Made by a program: the position numbers and the translations under genes | DNA from: Nocardia arthritidis | GTDB lineage: Bacteria; Actinomycetota; Actinomycetes; Mycobacteriales; Mycobacteriaceae | Direction of reading: 5' to 3' | Assembly: GCF_011801145.1 (NCBI RefSeq) | Contig: NZ_CP046172.1 | Span: 9,734,001 to 9,798,000, forward strand | DNA length: 64,000 nucleotides | In this document: piece after piece, positions 50,792 through 59,637 of the stretch | How positions within the stretch are numbered: the stretch's first letter is position 1 | Layout: every line of letters begins with the position of its first letter | Notes under the pieces: generated by a model | Told to the model about the DNA's origin: nothing | Database searches by the model: none | The model's input: the letters and a program-made list of their open reading frames with translations, nothing else

Positions 50792-51920
50792 TGCCCTCCC
50801 GGCCGGTCGCGAAACTCGCGGCTATCGCCTCACCGATCTGCTCCAGCAGGTTGGATGCGTCGGTCATCGAGCGGGCCGGGTCGGGTTCGAGGTCGGTGAG
50901 TGCGTAGCAGGCGGTGAAACCGGCGGCGCGGATCTCGGCGGCGGTGAGCGTGTTGCGGCCGACCGCGGCGATGACGGGAATGCCTGCGGCGCGGGCTATT
51001 TCGCAGACGCCGATGGGCGCCTTCCCGTGCAGGCTCTGGATATCCAGTGAACCTTCGCCGGTGACCACGAGGGTGGCTCCGGCGAGCAGCGAAGGGAAAT
51101 CGAGAAGTTCGAATACGACCTCGATACCGCTGCGGACCTGAGCGCCGAGTACGGCCAGGGCGCCGAAACCGGTACCGCCCGCCGCGCCGGAGCCCGGAAC
51201 GTCGGCGAATTCCGGACCCGCGAGTTCGGACCAATTCTTCAGTGCCGCTTCGAGATTCACCATATCCTCGGTGGTAGCGCCCTTTTGGGGCGCATACACC
51301 GTCACCGCACCGCTCGGTCCGAGCAGCGGATTATCGACATCGCACGCCAGCGTGAACTTCGCAGTCGCGACGCCGGGGTGTATCTCGCCGAGATCCAGTT
51401 GCGCGGCCCGCACCAAAGCCGCACCGCCGGAAGGTAATTCGTTTCCATCGATATCCAGCAGGCGCGCGCCGAGCCCGCGCACCATGCCCGCGCCTCCATC
51501 GGTTGACGCGCTGCCGCCGAGGCCGATGACGATATCGGTGGCACCGCGATCCAATGCATGTGCGATGACCACGCCTAGGCCCTCAGTGCCCGATCCGAGC
51601 GGATCCGGTTGTCCGCCAGGAAGTTTCGCCAATCCGACGACCGCGGCCAACTCGACCACCGCGGTCGTCCCACGCACCGCGTACGAGGTCGGAGACGGCA
51701 CACCGGTCGGCCCCGGCGCGATCAACTCGACCCGCGCCCAACCCGCGGCCACGAACGCGTCAACCGTGCCGTCGCCACCATCCGCCACCGGCGCCTGCCG
51801 CACCTCGGCCGTCGGCGCGACCCGCCCGATGCCGACCGCGAGAGCCGCCGCCACCCGCGGAGCGGTCAGCGACCCCTTGAACTTGTCCGGCGCAAGCACC
51901 ACCCGAGGAACGCCCGTCAT
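50760..51920 (-). CDS. Glycerate kinase
   Basis: A 386-residue enzyme of the class that phosphorylates D-glycerate with ATP. It has the family opening VVLAPDKFKGSLTAPRVAAAL, VADGGDGTVDAF, IVIGLGGSASTDGGAGMVRGLG and VVTGEGSLDIQSLHGKAP. Length fits the ~380-residue norm. It feeds glycerate from glyoxylate or serine metabolism into glycolysis. ATG 51920 has GTGGGG upstream; the upstream extension to 52055 has no family counterpart. It overlaps the hxlR gene at the 3' side and has no co-oriented partner. Confidence 0.94.
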   Translation of the reverse strand: MTGVPRVVLAPDKFKGSLTAPRVAAALAVGIGRVAPTAEVRQAPVADGGDGTVDAFVAAGWARVELIAPGPTGVPSPTSYAVRGTTAVVELAAVVGLAKLPGGQPDPLGSGTEGLGVVIAHALDRGATDIVIGLGGSASTDGGAGMVRGLGARLLDIDGNELPSGGAALVRAAQLDLGEIHPGVATAKFTLACDVDNPLLGPSGAVTVYAPQKGATTEDMVNLEAALKNWSELAGPEFADVPGSGAAGGTGFGALAVLGAQVRSGIEVVFELLDFPSLLAGATLVVTGEGSLDIQSLHGKAPIGVCEIARAAGIPVIAAVGRNTLTAAEIRAAGFTACYALTDLEPDPARSMTDASNLLEQIGEAIAASFATGREGTNSPRRAGSR

Positions 51921-52056
51921 CCCCACATTGTGTCGGGTGCCGCAGTAACTGCCAGCACCGAGGACTCCGCGCACAGGTCCGAGCACGCCCGACAACGAGA
52001 CTCGCACGCAACCTGTCAGCGCGGCACGATCATCCCGACACCAACTAGCCGACACG

Positions 52057-53634
52057 TCAGCGCAGCGGAGCCTGCTCAGCCTGCGTAATGGTGACCTGTC
52101 CGGTCTTCAGGTAGTTCAGCACCGCGTCGTCCACCGCAGGATTGCGGCGGCCGAAGGTGCCGTGGTCGCCGCCGTCGACCGTGATCAGCGAGCCCTGCAG
52201 TGCACGCGCCATCGCGGTGCCGCCCTCGTATGCGGTCAACGCGTCGTTACGGCTTTGCAGCAGTAGCGGTTTGGTGGCCAGTCCGGCGCCGGTGATCGGC
52301 ACCGGTTTGGCGACCGGACGCCAGGCGCCGCAGGACATGCCGGATCGAACCAGATCCGCCTTGGCGTCCATCGCGTTGCCGCCGGAGGCGATGATGCCCA
52401 TGGCGGCGCCGAGTAGTTCGGGCCTGCCGTCCACGGCGTTCTCGTTGCAGGTCACGGCGGCGAAGACGAAGCGGCCGGTGGGGTCGGTGCTGGTGGCGCC
52501 CTCGATGGCGAGCAGCTGGCGCACGTTCGCCGGATCGATGGCGGCATCGGCCATGGCGCGGGCGAAGGTGGGCCAGAAATCGCGCGTGTAGGTGGCGACG
52601 GCGGTCGCGCCGAGCAGCGGCACCTGCGCCGACGCACCGCCGGATACCAACGTGCGCATCAGGTTCTGTAGTTTGCCCGCCTGCTCCACACCGCCGTTGA
52701 ATCCGTCGCGGGCGATCTCGGCCAGCGGCTCCGGCAGATCGCGCGGCAGGTCGGCGACGCCGGCGGGCGGCGGGGTCAGGTTGGCGTACCAGCCGCCGCC
52801 CTGCTCCTGCGCCAGCCGCGCCCAGGTCTGGTAGACCTGCAGCGCGGTATCGCCGAGGTGGTATTGGTCGCGGTGGTCGGCGATCCAGGCGAACAGGTCG
52901 TCGAGCCTGCGCTTGCCCGCCACCTGCTGCTGGGCGAATTCCTCGGTCCACACCCAATCCGGATTCACGTTGGAGTCCAACACCATTCGATCGACCCGGC
53001 CCGGGAACAGCGTGGCGTACACCGCGCCGAGGTAGGTGCCGTACGAGGTGCCGAGGTAGTCGATCCGGTCGACGCCGAGCGCGGCGCGCACCGCGTCCAT
53101 ATCGCGGGCGGTGTTCTCGGTGGTGATGGTGTCCAGGTAGCCGGGCTGGGCGGCGTCGCAGGCCTTCTTGATGGTGTCGCGGTTGCCGCCGGTGAGCGAG
53201 ACCTGGTCGGCGGTCGAGTCATCCGTCTCGCTCCCGCAGCGCAGCGGTGTGGCCCAGCGCAATCCGCGCGGCTGCACCGCGACGCGGTCGTAATGGGTGA
53301 GTTCGGCGGGCATTACGTCGACGCGGCGCGCCCAATAGTCCAGCGCGTCGGCGCCGGGGCCGCCCGGATTGGTGAAGATGACGCCGCGCCGCTCGCCGAC
53401 CGCGGCGATCCGGCTGACGGTGAGGTCGATGCGTTTGCCGTCCGGCTCGGCCGGATTCATCGGCACGCTGATCACCGCGCATTCGACACCGCGATCGGCG
53501 GGCACCGAACCGGCCGGGCAGGCGCCGAATACGGGACTCGGCGTGGCCGTGGACAGCCCCGCGCTCACCGATCCGGCGAGCACCCCGGCCACCAGCGCCG
53601 CGAGCAGCCTCGAAAGCGACGGTGTCCGCAGCAT
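52057..53634 (-). CDS. Secreted alpha/beta hydrolase (tripeptidyl-aminopeptidase type)
   Basis: A 525-residue exported hydrolase. The signal peptide (RLLAALVAGVLAGSVSAGLSTA) is followed by the proline-iminopeptidase-like catalytic domain. The nucleophile is the Ser of LGTSYGTYLG; TNPGGPGADALD supplies the oxyanion hole, and HGTF near the C-terminus holds the His in the TAP-like C-terminal domain. Substrates are presumably peptide or ester bonds outside the cell, as in mycobacterial Hip1 and Streptomyces Tap. ATG 53634 has GGAGGTGCGG upstream; the open frame beyond it overlaps the opposite GNAT gene and is rejected. Confidence 0.93.
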   Translation of the reverse strand: MLRTPSLSRLLAALVAGVLAGSVSAGLSTATPSPVFGACPAGSVPADRGVECAVISVPMNPAEPDGKRIDLTVSRIAAVGERRGVIFTNPGGPGADALDYWARRVDVMPAELTHYDRVAVQPRGLRWATPLRCGSETDDSTADQVSLTGGNRDTIKKACDAAQPGYLDTITTENTARDMDAVRAALGVDRIDYLGTSYGTYLGAVYATLFPGRVDRMVLDSNVNPDWVWTEEFAQQQVAGKRRLDDLFAWIADHRDQYHLGDTALQVYQTWARLAQEQGGGWYANLTPPPAGVADLPRDLPEPLAEIARDGFNGGVEQAGKLQNLMRTLVSGGASAQVPLLGATAVATYTRDFWPTFARAMADAAIDPANVRQLLAIEGATSTDPTGRFVFAAVTCNENAVDGRPELLGAAMGIIASGGNAMDAKADLVRSGMSCGAWRPVAKPVPITGAGLATKPLLLQSRNDALTAYEGGTAMARALQGSLITVDGGDHGTFGRRNPAVDDAVLNYLKTGQVTITQAEQAPLR

Positions 53635-53793
53635 TTTCCGCACCTCCAGGCAAAGCTCGTGGCGCGGTGACGCGATCCGCCCCTGGAGCATTCTGCGCAG
53701 GCCCGGCGCGTCAGACAAGTCGGGCGGTACGTTTTCGGGCGGGAGGTGTTGCGAACCATACGGATATCGACCCACGGTAGTACCGTCGCAGCC

Positions 53794-54105
53794 ATGCCGA
53801 CCGAGGTCCGGAACAACACCGCACTGGAACGCTTCGAGATCTACGTCGACGGCGCGATCGCGGGCTATGCCGAATATCAGGACACCGCGGCCGAACGCGC
53901 GTTCGTGCACACCGAGATATATCCCCGGCACGAGGGCCAGGGCTTGGGCAGGAAGCTGATCGAGGCCGCGCTGAACGCCACTCGCGCCGAGGGTTTGGGC
54001 GCGCTGCCGATGTGCCCGATGGTGCACCACTTCGTGGAGAACAGGCCCGAATACCTGTCGATGGTGCCGCACTGGGCCCGCGACCGGCTCGGGCTGCCGC
54101 AGTAG
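53794..54105 (+). CDS. GNAT-like N-acetyltransferase (YidJ type)
   Basis: A 103-residue single-domain acetyltransferase of the small GCN5-related branch (PF14542-like). It has strands FEIYVDGAIAGYAEYQ, the acetyl-CoA loop HEGQGLGRKLIEAAL, and the conserved LPMCPMVHHFVENRPEY end with a Cys and Tyr. It likely acetylates a small amine or protein. ATG 53794 is preceded by GTAGTACCGT with no ribosome site, which suggests leaderless translation. It is divergent from the secreted hydrolase gene and convergent with the acyltransferase gene, four bases from its stop. Confidence 0.88.
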   Translation: MPTEVRNNTALERFEIYVDGAIAGYAEYQDTAAERAFVHTEIYPRHEGQGLGRKLIEAALNATRAEGLGALPMCPMVHHFVENRPEYLSMVPHWARDRLGLPQ

Positions 54106-54108
54106 TTT

Positions 54109-54870
54109 TCAGTACGCGGCGCGCGCGCCGTCGAGGGCCTTTTGCAGGTCGGTGCGAACGAGCCGGGCTATTTCGGCTGGCCGCGTTGGCAATTCGGTGA
54201 TCGGCACGCCGAAGTAGAAGCTGGCCGATTTCGCCTCCTCCTTTGTCGGCAGAACTGTCGGGTCGGTGCGCGGCCCGTAGCTCAGCCCCATGCTGACCAG
54301 CACCGGCTCGGCCCCGAGCTTCATCGCGCGGAATGCGATGTGCCCGATACCGCTGCCGACCGGCTGCACCTGGGTCGGGTCGACGTCGTTGCAGGTGCCC
54401 TCCGGGAAGACGGCGAGCCCGTCGCCGCGGGCGATGCGTTCGGCGCAGATATCCATCATCAGCTGCCCGGCCGCGTTCACCGCGCGCAGACCGTGGTCCT
54501 TACCCCGGAAGACGGGGATGCCGCCCATCATGTCGATCTTGCGCCGCTGTTCGGGCTCGAGGAACAGCTCATCCTTGGCCAGCACCCGCACCCGGCCGAT
54601 CACCCGCCGCAGCTCGCTGCGCCACGCCGCCGCCGCGACGGTGTACGGATCGTTCTCGGAGAGGTGATTTATCGCGATCAGCAACGGCCTGCGCTGCGCG
54701 TTCACCTTCCGTAGCACTTCACGGGCGCCGGCGGCGTATGCGATCCGCGGGAAGTAGCGCCGGGCGAGCAAGGCGTATGCGCCCCATGCCTTCAGGCGGT
54801 TCTGGCGGTGGTCGCGATAGAAGTCGTAGACGACATCAGCATTGTCGAGGAGAACCTCGGGCCGTTCCAT
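54109..54870 (-). CDS. PlsC-type lysophospholipid acyltransferase family protein
   Basis: A 253-residue protein with the acyltransferase block motifs: INHLSENDPYT (NHX4D-type His/Asp), KDELF, GGIPVFRGKDHG (block II) and VFPEGTCND (block III). It has no membrane anchor beyond short hydrophobic stretches and so probably associates peripherally with the membrane. It should transfer an acyl chain to a glycerolipid or other acceptor. Unlike true PlsC proteins it has a long charged N-terminus, so the acceptor may differ. Start ATG 54870. It lies between convergent GNAT and the divergent YqgE gene. Confidence 0.87.
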   Translation of the reverse strand: MERPEVLLDNADVVYDFYRDHRQNRLKAWGAYALLARRYFPRIAYAAGAREVLRKVNAQRRPLLIAINHLSENDPYTVAAAAWRSELRRVIGRVRVLAKDELFLEPEQRRKIDMMGGIPVFRGKDHGLRAVNAAGQLMMDICAERIARGDGLAVFPEGTCNDVDPTQVQPVGSGIGHIAFRAMKLGAEPVLVSMGLSYGPRTDPTVLPTKEEAKSASFYFGVPITELPTRPAEIARLVRTDLQKALDGARAAY

Positions 54871-55029
54871 GCGCGCACTCTAACCCCGCGCCGCTCCAGA
54901 CGGTGTTCCCGGTCACGGCGACCGGGAAATCCAACCAAATACCCGTATTCGGACCGGCGCGCAAATCTTGCAACGCCGAACTCGCCCGCAAAAAGGGCGC
55001 ACGGGCGCAACAACTGCGATGATGTCGGA

Positions 55030-55674
55030 GTGGCACGCGCAGATGACCCGGATGATCGGAAGACTCGCGGCGGGCACGGCGACCGCAGGCGGCGCGATTT
55101 CCGGCACGGCGAGCAGGTGGTACGTGCCGGCACCCTGCTGCTGGCGGCGACCGATCTGGTCGAACCGACCTTCCGGCGCACCGTCGTCTACATCATCGAG
55201 CACAACGAGGCCGGGAGTCTGGGCGTTGTCCTGAACCGCCCGAGCGATACCCCGGTGCATGATGTCCTACCCCGCTGGACCGAACTGGCCGCCGCACCGC
55301 GCACCCTGTTCATCGGCGGTCCGGTGAAACGCGATGCGGCGCTCTGCCTCGGCACCGTCCGGGTCGGCGCGTCGATCGACCGGGTGTCCGGACTGCGCCG
55401 CATCGACGGCCGGGTGGTGCTGGTCGACCTGGACGCCGAACCGGAACGGATCGAACCACTCGTGGAGGGCATCCGGATCTTCGCGGGTTATGCGGGCTGG
55501 ACCTTCGGCCAGCTGGAGGGTGAACTGGAGAACCGCGACTGGATCGTGTTGTCCGCCTTGCCTTCCGATCCGATCAGCGTCGATCGCCCAGACCTGTGGG
55601 CACATGTGCTGCGCCGCCAGCCGCTGCCGCTCTCGCTACTCGCCACCCATCCCATCGAACTCGAGCGCAACTGA
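55030..55674 (+). CDS. YqgE/AlgH family protein
   Basis: A 214-residue protein closely matching mycobacterial Rv0038 in its core: RAGTLLLAATDLVEPTFRRTVVYIIEHN, GSLGVVLNRPS, FIGGPVKRDAALCLG, GWTFGQLEGELENRDWIVLSALP and the end PLPLSLLATHPIEL. The family's biochemical role is not established; AlgH affects alginate regulation in Pseudomonas. Start GTG 55030 is chosen because the conserved part begins ~25 residues later and mycobacterial homologues are ~200 residues; no strong ribosome site is seen. The ECF sigma gene follows after 59 bases on the same strand, but this may be a separate transcript. Confidence 0.92.
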   Translation: MARADDPDDRKTRGGHGDRRRRDFRHGEQVVRAGTLLLAATDLVEPTFRRTVVYIIEHNEAGSLGVVLNRPSDTPVHDVLPRWTELAAAPRTLFIGGPVKRDAALCLGTVRVGASIDRVSGLRRIDGRVVLVDLDAEPERIEPLVEGIRIFAGYAGWTFGQLEGELENRDWIVLSALPSDPISVDRPDLWAHVLRRQPLPLSLLATHPIELERN

Positions 55675-55733
55675 CGTTCTCAGCTGTTGAACCTTCTCCT
55701 GTGCTGTTTCGTGGGATGAGCGGGAGGTGAGCG

Positions 55734-56243
55734 ATGCCGGAGAGCCAAACAGAGCTCATGCGGGTGCTTTACGACGAGCATGCCTCGGCGTTATGGCGCT
55801 ATACGCTCGGTTTGGTTCGCGATCCGGGACGAGCCGAGGACATCGTGCAGGAGACGCTGCTGCGCGCGTGGCAGCGCCCCACCGTGCTCGATCAGTCCAC
55901 ATCGTCGGCGCGGGCATGGCTGTTCACGGTGGCCAGGAATCTGGCCGTCGACGAACACCGCAGCGCCCGCAACCGGCGCGAGTTCCGCACGGACAACCCG
56001 CCGGAGCAGGCCGCGCCGGACCAGGCCGACCGGGCGCTGGACGGCTGGCTGGTCGCGGACGCGCTCGGCAGACTCAGCGCCGATCACCGCGAGGTGATCG
56101 TGCGTGCCTACTATCGAGGCCTTTCCACCCATCAGATCGCGGCGGAATTGGATATCCCGCCCGGAACGGTGAAATCCCGTATGCACTACGGCATGCGGGC
56201 ATTACGGCTGGCACTACAGGAAATGGGGGTGACGAACCAATGA
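55734..56243 (+). CDS. sigL: ECF sigma factor, SigL-type
   Basis: A 169-residue extracytoplasmic-function sigma factor. Region 2 carries LYDEHASALWRYTLGLVRDPGRAEDIVQETLLRAWQRP and SARAWLFTVARNLAVDEHRSARNR. Region 4 carries LSADHREVIVRAYYRGLSTHQIAAELDIPPGTVKSRMHYGMRALRLAL. It resembles mycobacterial SigL closely throughout, which controls polyketide-related and envelope genes. ATG 55734 follows GGAGGTGAG. Its stop overlaps the anti-sigma gene start (ATGA), giving stoichiometric coupling. In mycobacteria SigL activates its own promoter; no consensus was assigned here. Confidence 0.94.
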   Translation: MPESQTELMRVLYDEHASALWRYTLGLVRDPGRAEDIVQETLLRAWQRPTVLDQSTSSARAWLFTVARNLAVDEHRSARNRREFRTDNPPEQAAPDQADRALDGWLVADALGRLSADHREVIVRAYYRGLSTHQIAAELDIPPGTVKSRMHYGMRALRLALQEMGVTNQ

Positions 56244-56956
56244 CGGATATTGCCACCGGTCGCGATGCGGGCGACCGGTATCTCACCTGGGATGCCCCGT
56301 ATGTGCTCGGCTCCCTCACCAGATCCGAGCGCAAGGAGTACGAGGAGCATCTGGCCGGCTGCCCGGACTGCCGGGCCGGGGTGGCCGAATTGGCCGCGCT
56401 GCCCGGCATGCTCTCGCTGGTCGAAACGGATACCGCGCTGGCCATGATCGAACCGGCCGAGCGGGCCGAGCCGCCGGTCCCCGAACTGCTGCCCCGGCTG
56501 ACCGCGGCGGCGGAGCGCAGTCGCAAGCGGGGTAGATGGGTGACCATCGGGTCCGCGATCGCGGCCGCCGCGGCGGCGGTAACCATCTCGGTTCCGGTGG
56601 CCACCACCCTCGCCGGATCGCACGGCTCCGGCTCCGAGCAGGTTTTCGCCGAACGCTCCATGCAGCCGGTGGAACCCAATCCGGTGACGGCGAGCGTGAA
56701 AATCATTCCGTACGAAGGAAAGACGCGCGTCGTGATGACCTGCGAATACGGCCGGAGCGATCAGCAGTACAGCTGGAATCTGGCGCTGTTCGTCGTCACG
56801 TCGGACGGGCAGACCGAAACGTTGGGACAGTGGCCCGCGGGCCCGGGCACCGAGTTGACGATCGATCGAGTGGTCGACGCACAGCCGGATCACATCCGGA
56901 CGGTGTACATCAAGCAGTTGGGCACAGATAAGACGCTGCTGTCCGCAACGATCTGA
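56240..56956 (+). CDS. rslA: Anti-sigma factor, RslA-type
   Basis: A 238-residue membrane protein. Residues 1 to ~80 form the zinc-anti-sigma domain with HLAGCPDC (His-x3-Cys-x2-Cys), preceded by WDAPYVLGSLTRSERKEYEEHL. The position often occupied by the first zinc His is Trp, as in many of this subgroup. One membrane helix (WVTIGSAIAAAAAAVTISVPVATTLAG) and a ~120-residue extracytoplasmic domain follow. It should hold SigL at the membrane and release it on oxidation or another envelope signal. Translationally coupled to the sigma gene. A hairpin terminator follows. Confidence 0.92.
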   Translation: MTDIATGRDAGDRYLTWDAPYVLGSLTRSERKEYEEHLAGCPDCRAGVAELAALPGMLSLVETDTALAMIEPAERAEPPVPELLPRLTAAAERSRKRGRWVTIGSAIAAAAAAVTISVPVATTLAGSHGSGSEQVFAERSMQPVEPNPVTASVKIIPYEGKTRVVMTCEYGRSDQQYSWNLALFVVTSDGQTETLGQWPAGPGTELTIDRVVDAQPDHIRTVYIKQLGTDKTLLSATI

Positions 56957-57003
56957 GCCTCCGCCGCGGCCTTGGTTTCAAGGGGTGGTCGCGGCGAAGG
57001 CTC
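56955..57003. terminator. Bidirectional terminator between RslA and ABC genes
   Basis: Arms 56955-56971 and 56987-57003 pair at 15 of 17 positions around a 15-base loop. They sit between the convergent stops at 56956 and 57017. On the plus strand TTTTT follows about nine bases after the stem. Confidence 0.75.
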
Positions 57004-57016
57004 AGTTCATCGTTTT

Positions 57017-57781
57017 TCAGCGAGTTTGCTTGCGGTAAACGGACTTCGACCACAGGTAGCCGACCGCGGTGATGCCGGTGCACCAGGCCAGCGCGAGGAT
57101 GCCGTTATTGCCGATTTCGGTGCCCATCAGCAGTCCGCGCATGGTTTCGGTGAGCGGGGTGAACGGCTGATATTCGGCGAACTGGCGCAGTCCGGCGGGC
57201 ATGGTGTCGGTGGCGACCAGCCCGCTGCCGAAGAAGGGCAGCAGCATGATCGGCATCGGCGTATTGCTCGCGGTTTCCGGGGTCGGCGCCAGCAGGCCGA
57301 GCGCCACCGAAAACCAGATGATCGCGAAGAGGGCGAAGGCGATAAGCCCGAGCGCGGCAACCCATTCGAGCGGGTTCGCATGGGGACGCCAGCCGACGAG
57401 CAGCGCGACGCCGATCATGAAGACGACGCTGAGCATGCCCTGGATCAGCGCGCCGACCACATGTCCGGTCAGGAAGGATCCGGGCGAAATCGCCATGGTG
57501 CGAAAGCGATTCACGATTCCCGTCGTGGTGTCCATCGCGATGGACACCGCCACCGACGAGGCGATGGTGGCCGGCACCATCAGCAGCATGCCGGGCGCCA
57601 GATAGTCGATGTAATGTCCGCCGGACGACTTCTCCAGCGCGCCACCGAATACGAATCGGAAGATCAGCAGGAAGATCGACGGCATGACGATCATGTAGAA
57701 GACCATCGCGGGATAACGCTTGAGGTGCAACAGATTCCGGCGCACCATCGTGGTCGAGTCGACCAGGGCGTAGGAGCTCAT
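57017..57781 (-). CDS. ABC-2-type permease, DrrB-like
   Basis: A 254-residue membrane protein with six helices. It begins MSSYALVDSTTMVRRNLLHLKRYPAMVF and carries the DrrB-type RFRTMAISPGSFLTGHVVGALIQGML segment and the RQFAEYQPFTPLTETMRGLL motif of daunorubicin-resistance-type permeases. It pairs with the preceding ATPase, whose stop overlaps its start by four bases. It should export a hydrophobic compound, either an antibiotic or an endogenous metabolite or lipid. The operon is preceded by an EXLDI gene. Confidence 0.94.
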   Translation of the reverse strand: MSSYALVDSTTMVRRNLLHLKRYPAMVFYMIVMPSIFLLIFRFVFGGALEKSSGGHYIDYLAPGMLLMVPATIASSVAVSIAMDTTTGIVNRFRTMAISPGSFLTGHVVGALIQGMLSVVFMIGVALLVGWRPHANPLEWVAALGLIAFALFAIIWFSVALGLLAPTPETASNTPMPIMLLPFFGSGLVATDTMPAGLRQFAEYQPFTPLTETMRGLLMGTEIGNNGILALAWCTGITAVGYLWSKSVYRKQTR

Positions 57782-58767
57782 CGAACGGCTTCTTTCTCGG
57801 TGGTCGGGTGGCCGGTCAGGGTCAGGAAGACGTCGTCGAGGTTCGGCGTGTGCACCGCGAGACCCTCGACCTCGATCTGTTCGTAGTCGAGCCGATCCAG
57901 CACGGCGCGAATGGATTTCACGCCGCCGTCGCTCGGTACCGCCAGCGTGAGATCGTCCTCGTCGAGATCGTGGTCCGCGTCGTTGCGCACGCTGGTGGTG
58001 GTACCGAGCGCGGCGGCCGCCTTCAGCAGCGCGTCACGGTCGGCGAACTGCAGGCGGATATGGCCGCCGGGCACCAGCCGCTTCAGTTCCGCGGCGGTGC
58101 CTTCCGCGACGATGTGCCCGTTGTCGAGCACCGCGATGCGGTCGGACAGCTGATCGGCTTCCTCCAGATATTGAGTAGTAAGGAACACCGTTACGCTGTA
58201 ATCGCGGACCAGGCCGCGAATGATCTCCCAGATCACCCGGCGGCTGCGCGGGTCGAGGCCGGTGGTCGGCTCGTCGAGGAAGATGATCCGCGGATCGCCG
58301 ACCAGGGTCATGGCCAGATCGAGGCGGCGCTTCATACCGCCCGAATAGCTGGATGCCGGTTTATCGCCCGCCTCCACCAGGTCGAAGCGCTCGAGCAGTT
58401 CGGCGGCGAGGCGTTTGGTGTCGCGCCGGGGCAGATGGTGCAGATCGCCCATCAGCAGCAGGTTTTCCCGGCCGGTGATCAGCTCGTCGATCGCGGCGAA
58501 CTGACCGGTGACCCCGATCAGCGAGCGCACCGCATCCGGTTCGTGTGCCACGTCGTAGCCGCCGACCCGGTTCTCGCCGCCGTCGGCGTGGATCAGCGTG
58601 CTGAGGATCTGCACGGTGGTGGTCTTGCCCGCGCCGTTCGGGCCGAGCAGCGAGAAGATCGTCCCCTCCGGGACGGTGAGGTCGATGCCGTCGAGCACCA
58701 CGTGCTCGCCGAAGGATTTGCGCAGACCCAGCGCCGAGATGGCGGGTGCGCGGTGGCCGTTGCTCAT
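57778..58767 (-). CDS. ABC transporter ATP-binding protein, DrrA-like
   Basis: A 329-residue nucleotide-binding subunit of the daunorubicin-resistance type. Walker A is GPNGAGKTTTVQ, the signature is SSYSGGMKRRLD, Walker B is IIFLDEPTTGLDP, and the C-terminal ~90 residues (VPGGHIRLQFADRDALLKAAAAL) form the DrrA-specific extension. ATG 58767 has GGAAGG upstream. It overlaps the permease by four bases. The EXLDI protein gene lies 115 bases upstream on the same strand and may regulate it. Confidence 0.95.
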   Translation of the reverse strand: MSNGHRAPAISALGLRKSFGEHVVLDGIDLTVPEGTIFSLLGPNGAGKTTTVQILSTLIHADGGENRVGGYDVAHEPDAVRSLIGVTGQFAAIDELITGRENLLLMGDLHHLPRRDTKRLAAELLERFDLVEAGDKPASSYSGGMKRRLDLAMTLVGDPRIIFLDEPTTGLDPRSRRVIWEIIRGLVRDYSVTVFLTTQYLEEADQLSDRIAVLDNGHIVAEGTAAELKRLVPGGHIRLQFADRDALLKAAAALGTTTSVRNDADHDLDEDDLTLAVPSDGGVKSIRAVLDRLDYEQIEVEGLAVHTPNLDDVFLTLTGHPTTEKEAVR

Positions 58768-58882
58768 GGCCGGACCTTCCTGGAATCCATAATTGAATGC
58801 GAATAAGGGCATGTTTCAGCCGCACCGCCCCCTCAGGGGTGCGGATGAACAGGGTATTCAGTTGTGCCGGTGCGGGTTTCGG

Positions 58883-59422
58883 CTAGATGTCGAGATCCTC
58901 GATCTGCGGATGCTCGGCCAGGTCGGCCACCCGCCGGTAGAGCTTTCCGGGCATCTTGTCCTTCAGCTCGGCGATCGAATCCGCGATATCCAGCGTGAAA
59001 TCGCCCCAGTCGTGGGTTTCGCCGATGCCGACCATCCGGCCCCAGTCGCGCCAGGACCGCCAGTTGAACTGATTCGCACCGCCGGTCGCGGTCGCGGTCG
59101 CCATATCGGACCACTTGGCGTGCTGGCTGTGCAGGACGAATTTGCCCTTGCGGCTGCGATACACCTTGAGGTGCTCGATACGCTTGTCGTCGATATCGTG
59201 CCACTCGCCGAGCAGCACGCCGGAGAACCTGACCTGACGAACGCCATCGCGCCCGACCCGGAGCACGACCTCGTCGTAACCCTCCTGCCTGCCCTCCTCG
59301 AGTTCGATGAACCGGCGCAGCGCGGTGACCACCGCACCGGACAGGTTGCCGCCGACCAGCTCCTGCGCGCGCTGGAACAGCGGGAGATCGTCGTCGGCAA
59401 CGTAGATCGTCTTGTTGGGCAT
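58883..59422 (-). CDS. EXLDI-family protein with probable RHH N-terminus
   Basis: A 179-residue protein of the EXLDI group, named from the C-terminal E-x-L-D-I motif, here IEDLDI at the very end. Residues 1 to ~45 (NKTIYVADDDLPLFQRAQELVGGNLSGAVVTALRRFIELEE) look like a ribbon-helix-helix DNA-binding unit. The remaining alpha/beta part (GVLLGEWHDIDDKRIEHLKVYRSRKGKFVLHSQH, then a Trp-rich section) may bind a ligand. Position ahead of a DrrAB-like operon and two TATACGTA repeats right at its promoter suggest an autorepressor controlling the exporter. The family's role is otherwise unknown to me. ATG 59422 has no strong ribosome site. Confidence 0.85.
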   Translation of the reverse strand: MPNKTIYVADDDLPLFQRAQELVGGNLSGAVVTALRRFIELEEGRQEGYDEVVLRVGRDGVRQVRFSGVLLGEWHDIDDKRIEHLKVYRSRKGKFVLHSQHAKWSDMATATATGGANQFNWRSWRDWGRMVGIGETHDWGDFTLDIADSIAELKDKMPGKLYRRVADLAEHPQIEDLDI

Positions 59423-59430
59423 GCACTCAC

Positions 59431-59450
59431 TATACGTAGATGTATACGTA
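59431..59450. promoter_or_regulatory. Direct TATACGTA repeats at the EXLDI promoter
   Basis: TATACGTA at 59431-59438 and 59443-59450, 12 bases apart, lie 8-28 bases upstream of the EXLDI start. TACGTA is itself palindromic. Ribbon-helix-helix proteins commonly bind such short repeats. The AT-rich boxes can also serve as the -10. Confidence 0.55.
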
Positions 59451-59637
59451 CACGCAAGAGGTCGGTCCCGTCGCCCGATTTGCGACCCTGATCCCGGTTC
59501 CACCCCCCATAATCCATCGCGCGCTAGATATTTTCCGGAAATCGTGAACCACCCGCCGAGCTGACCCGTATCCCACGTGTACGCGGTCGTGATCATCACC
59601 GCCCCGCGGTGACGATCAGCTAGTAGGAGCGGTGCCT

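Noticed and set aside
53635..54072. N-terminal extension of the secreted hydrolase frame
   Set aside because: It overlaps the GNAT gene on the other strand. The ATG at 53634 has a strong ribosome site and a signal peptide follows it directly.
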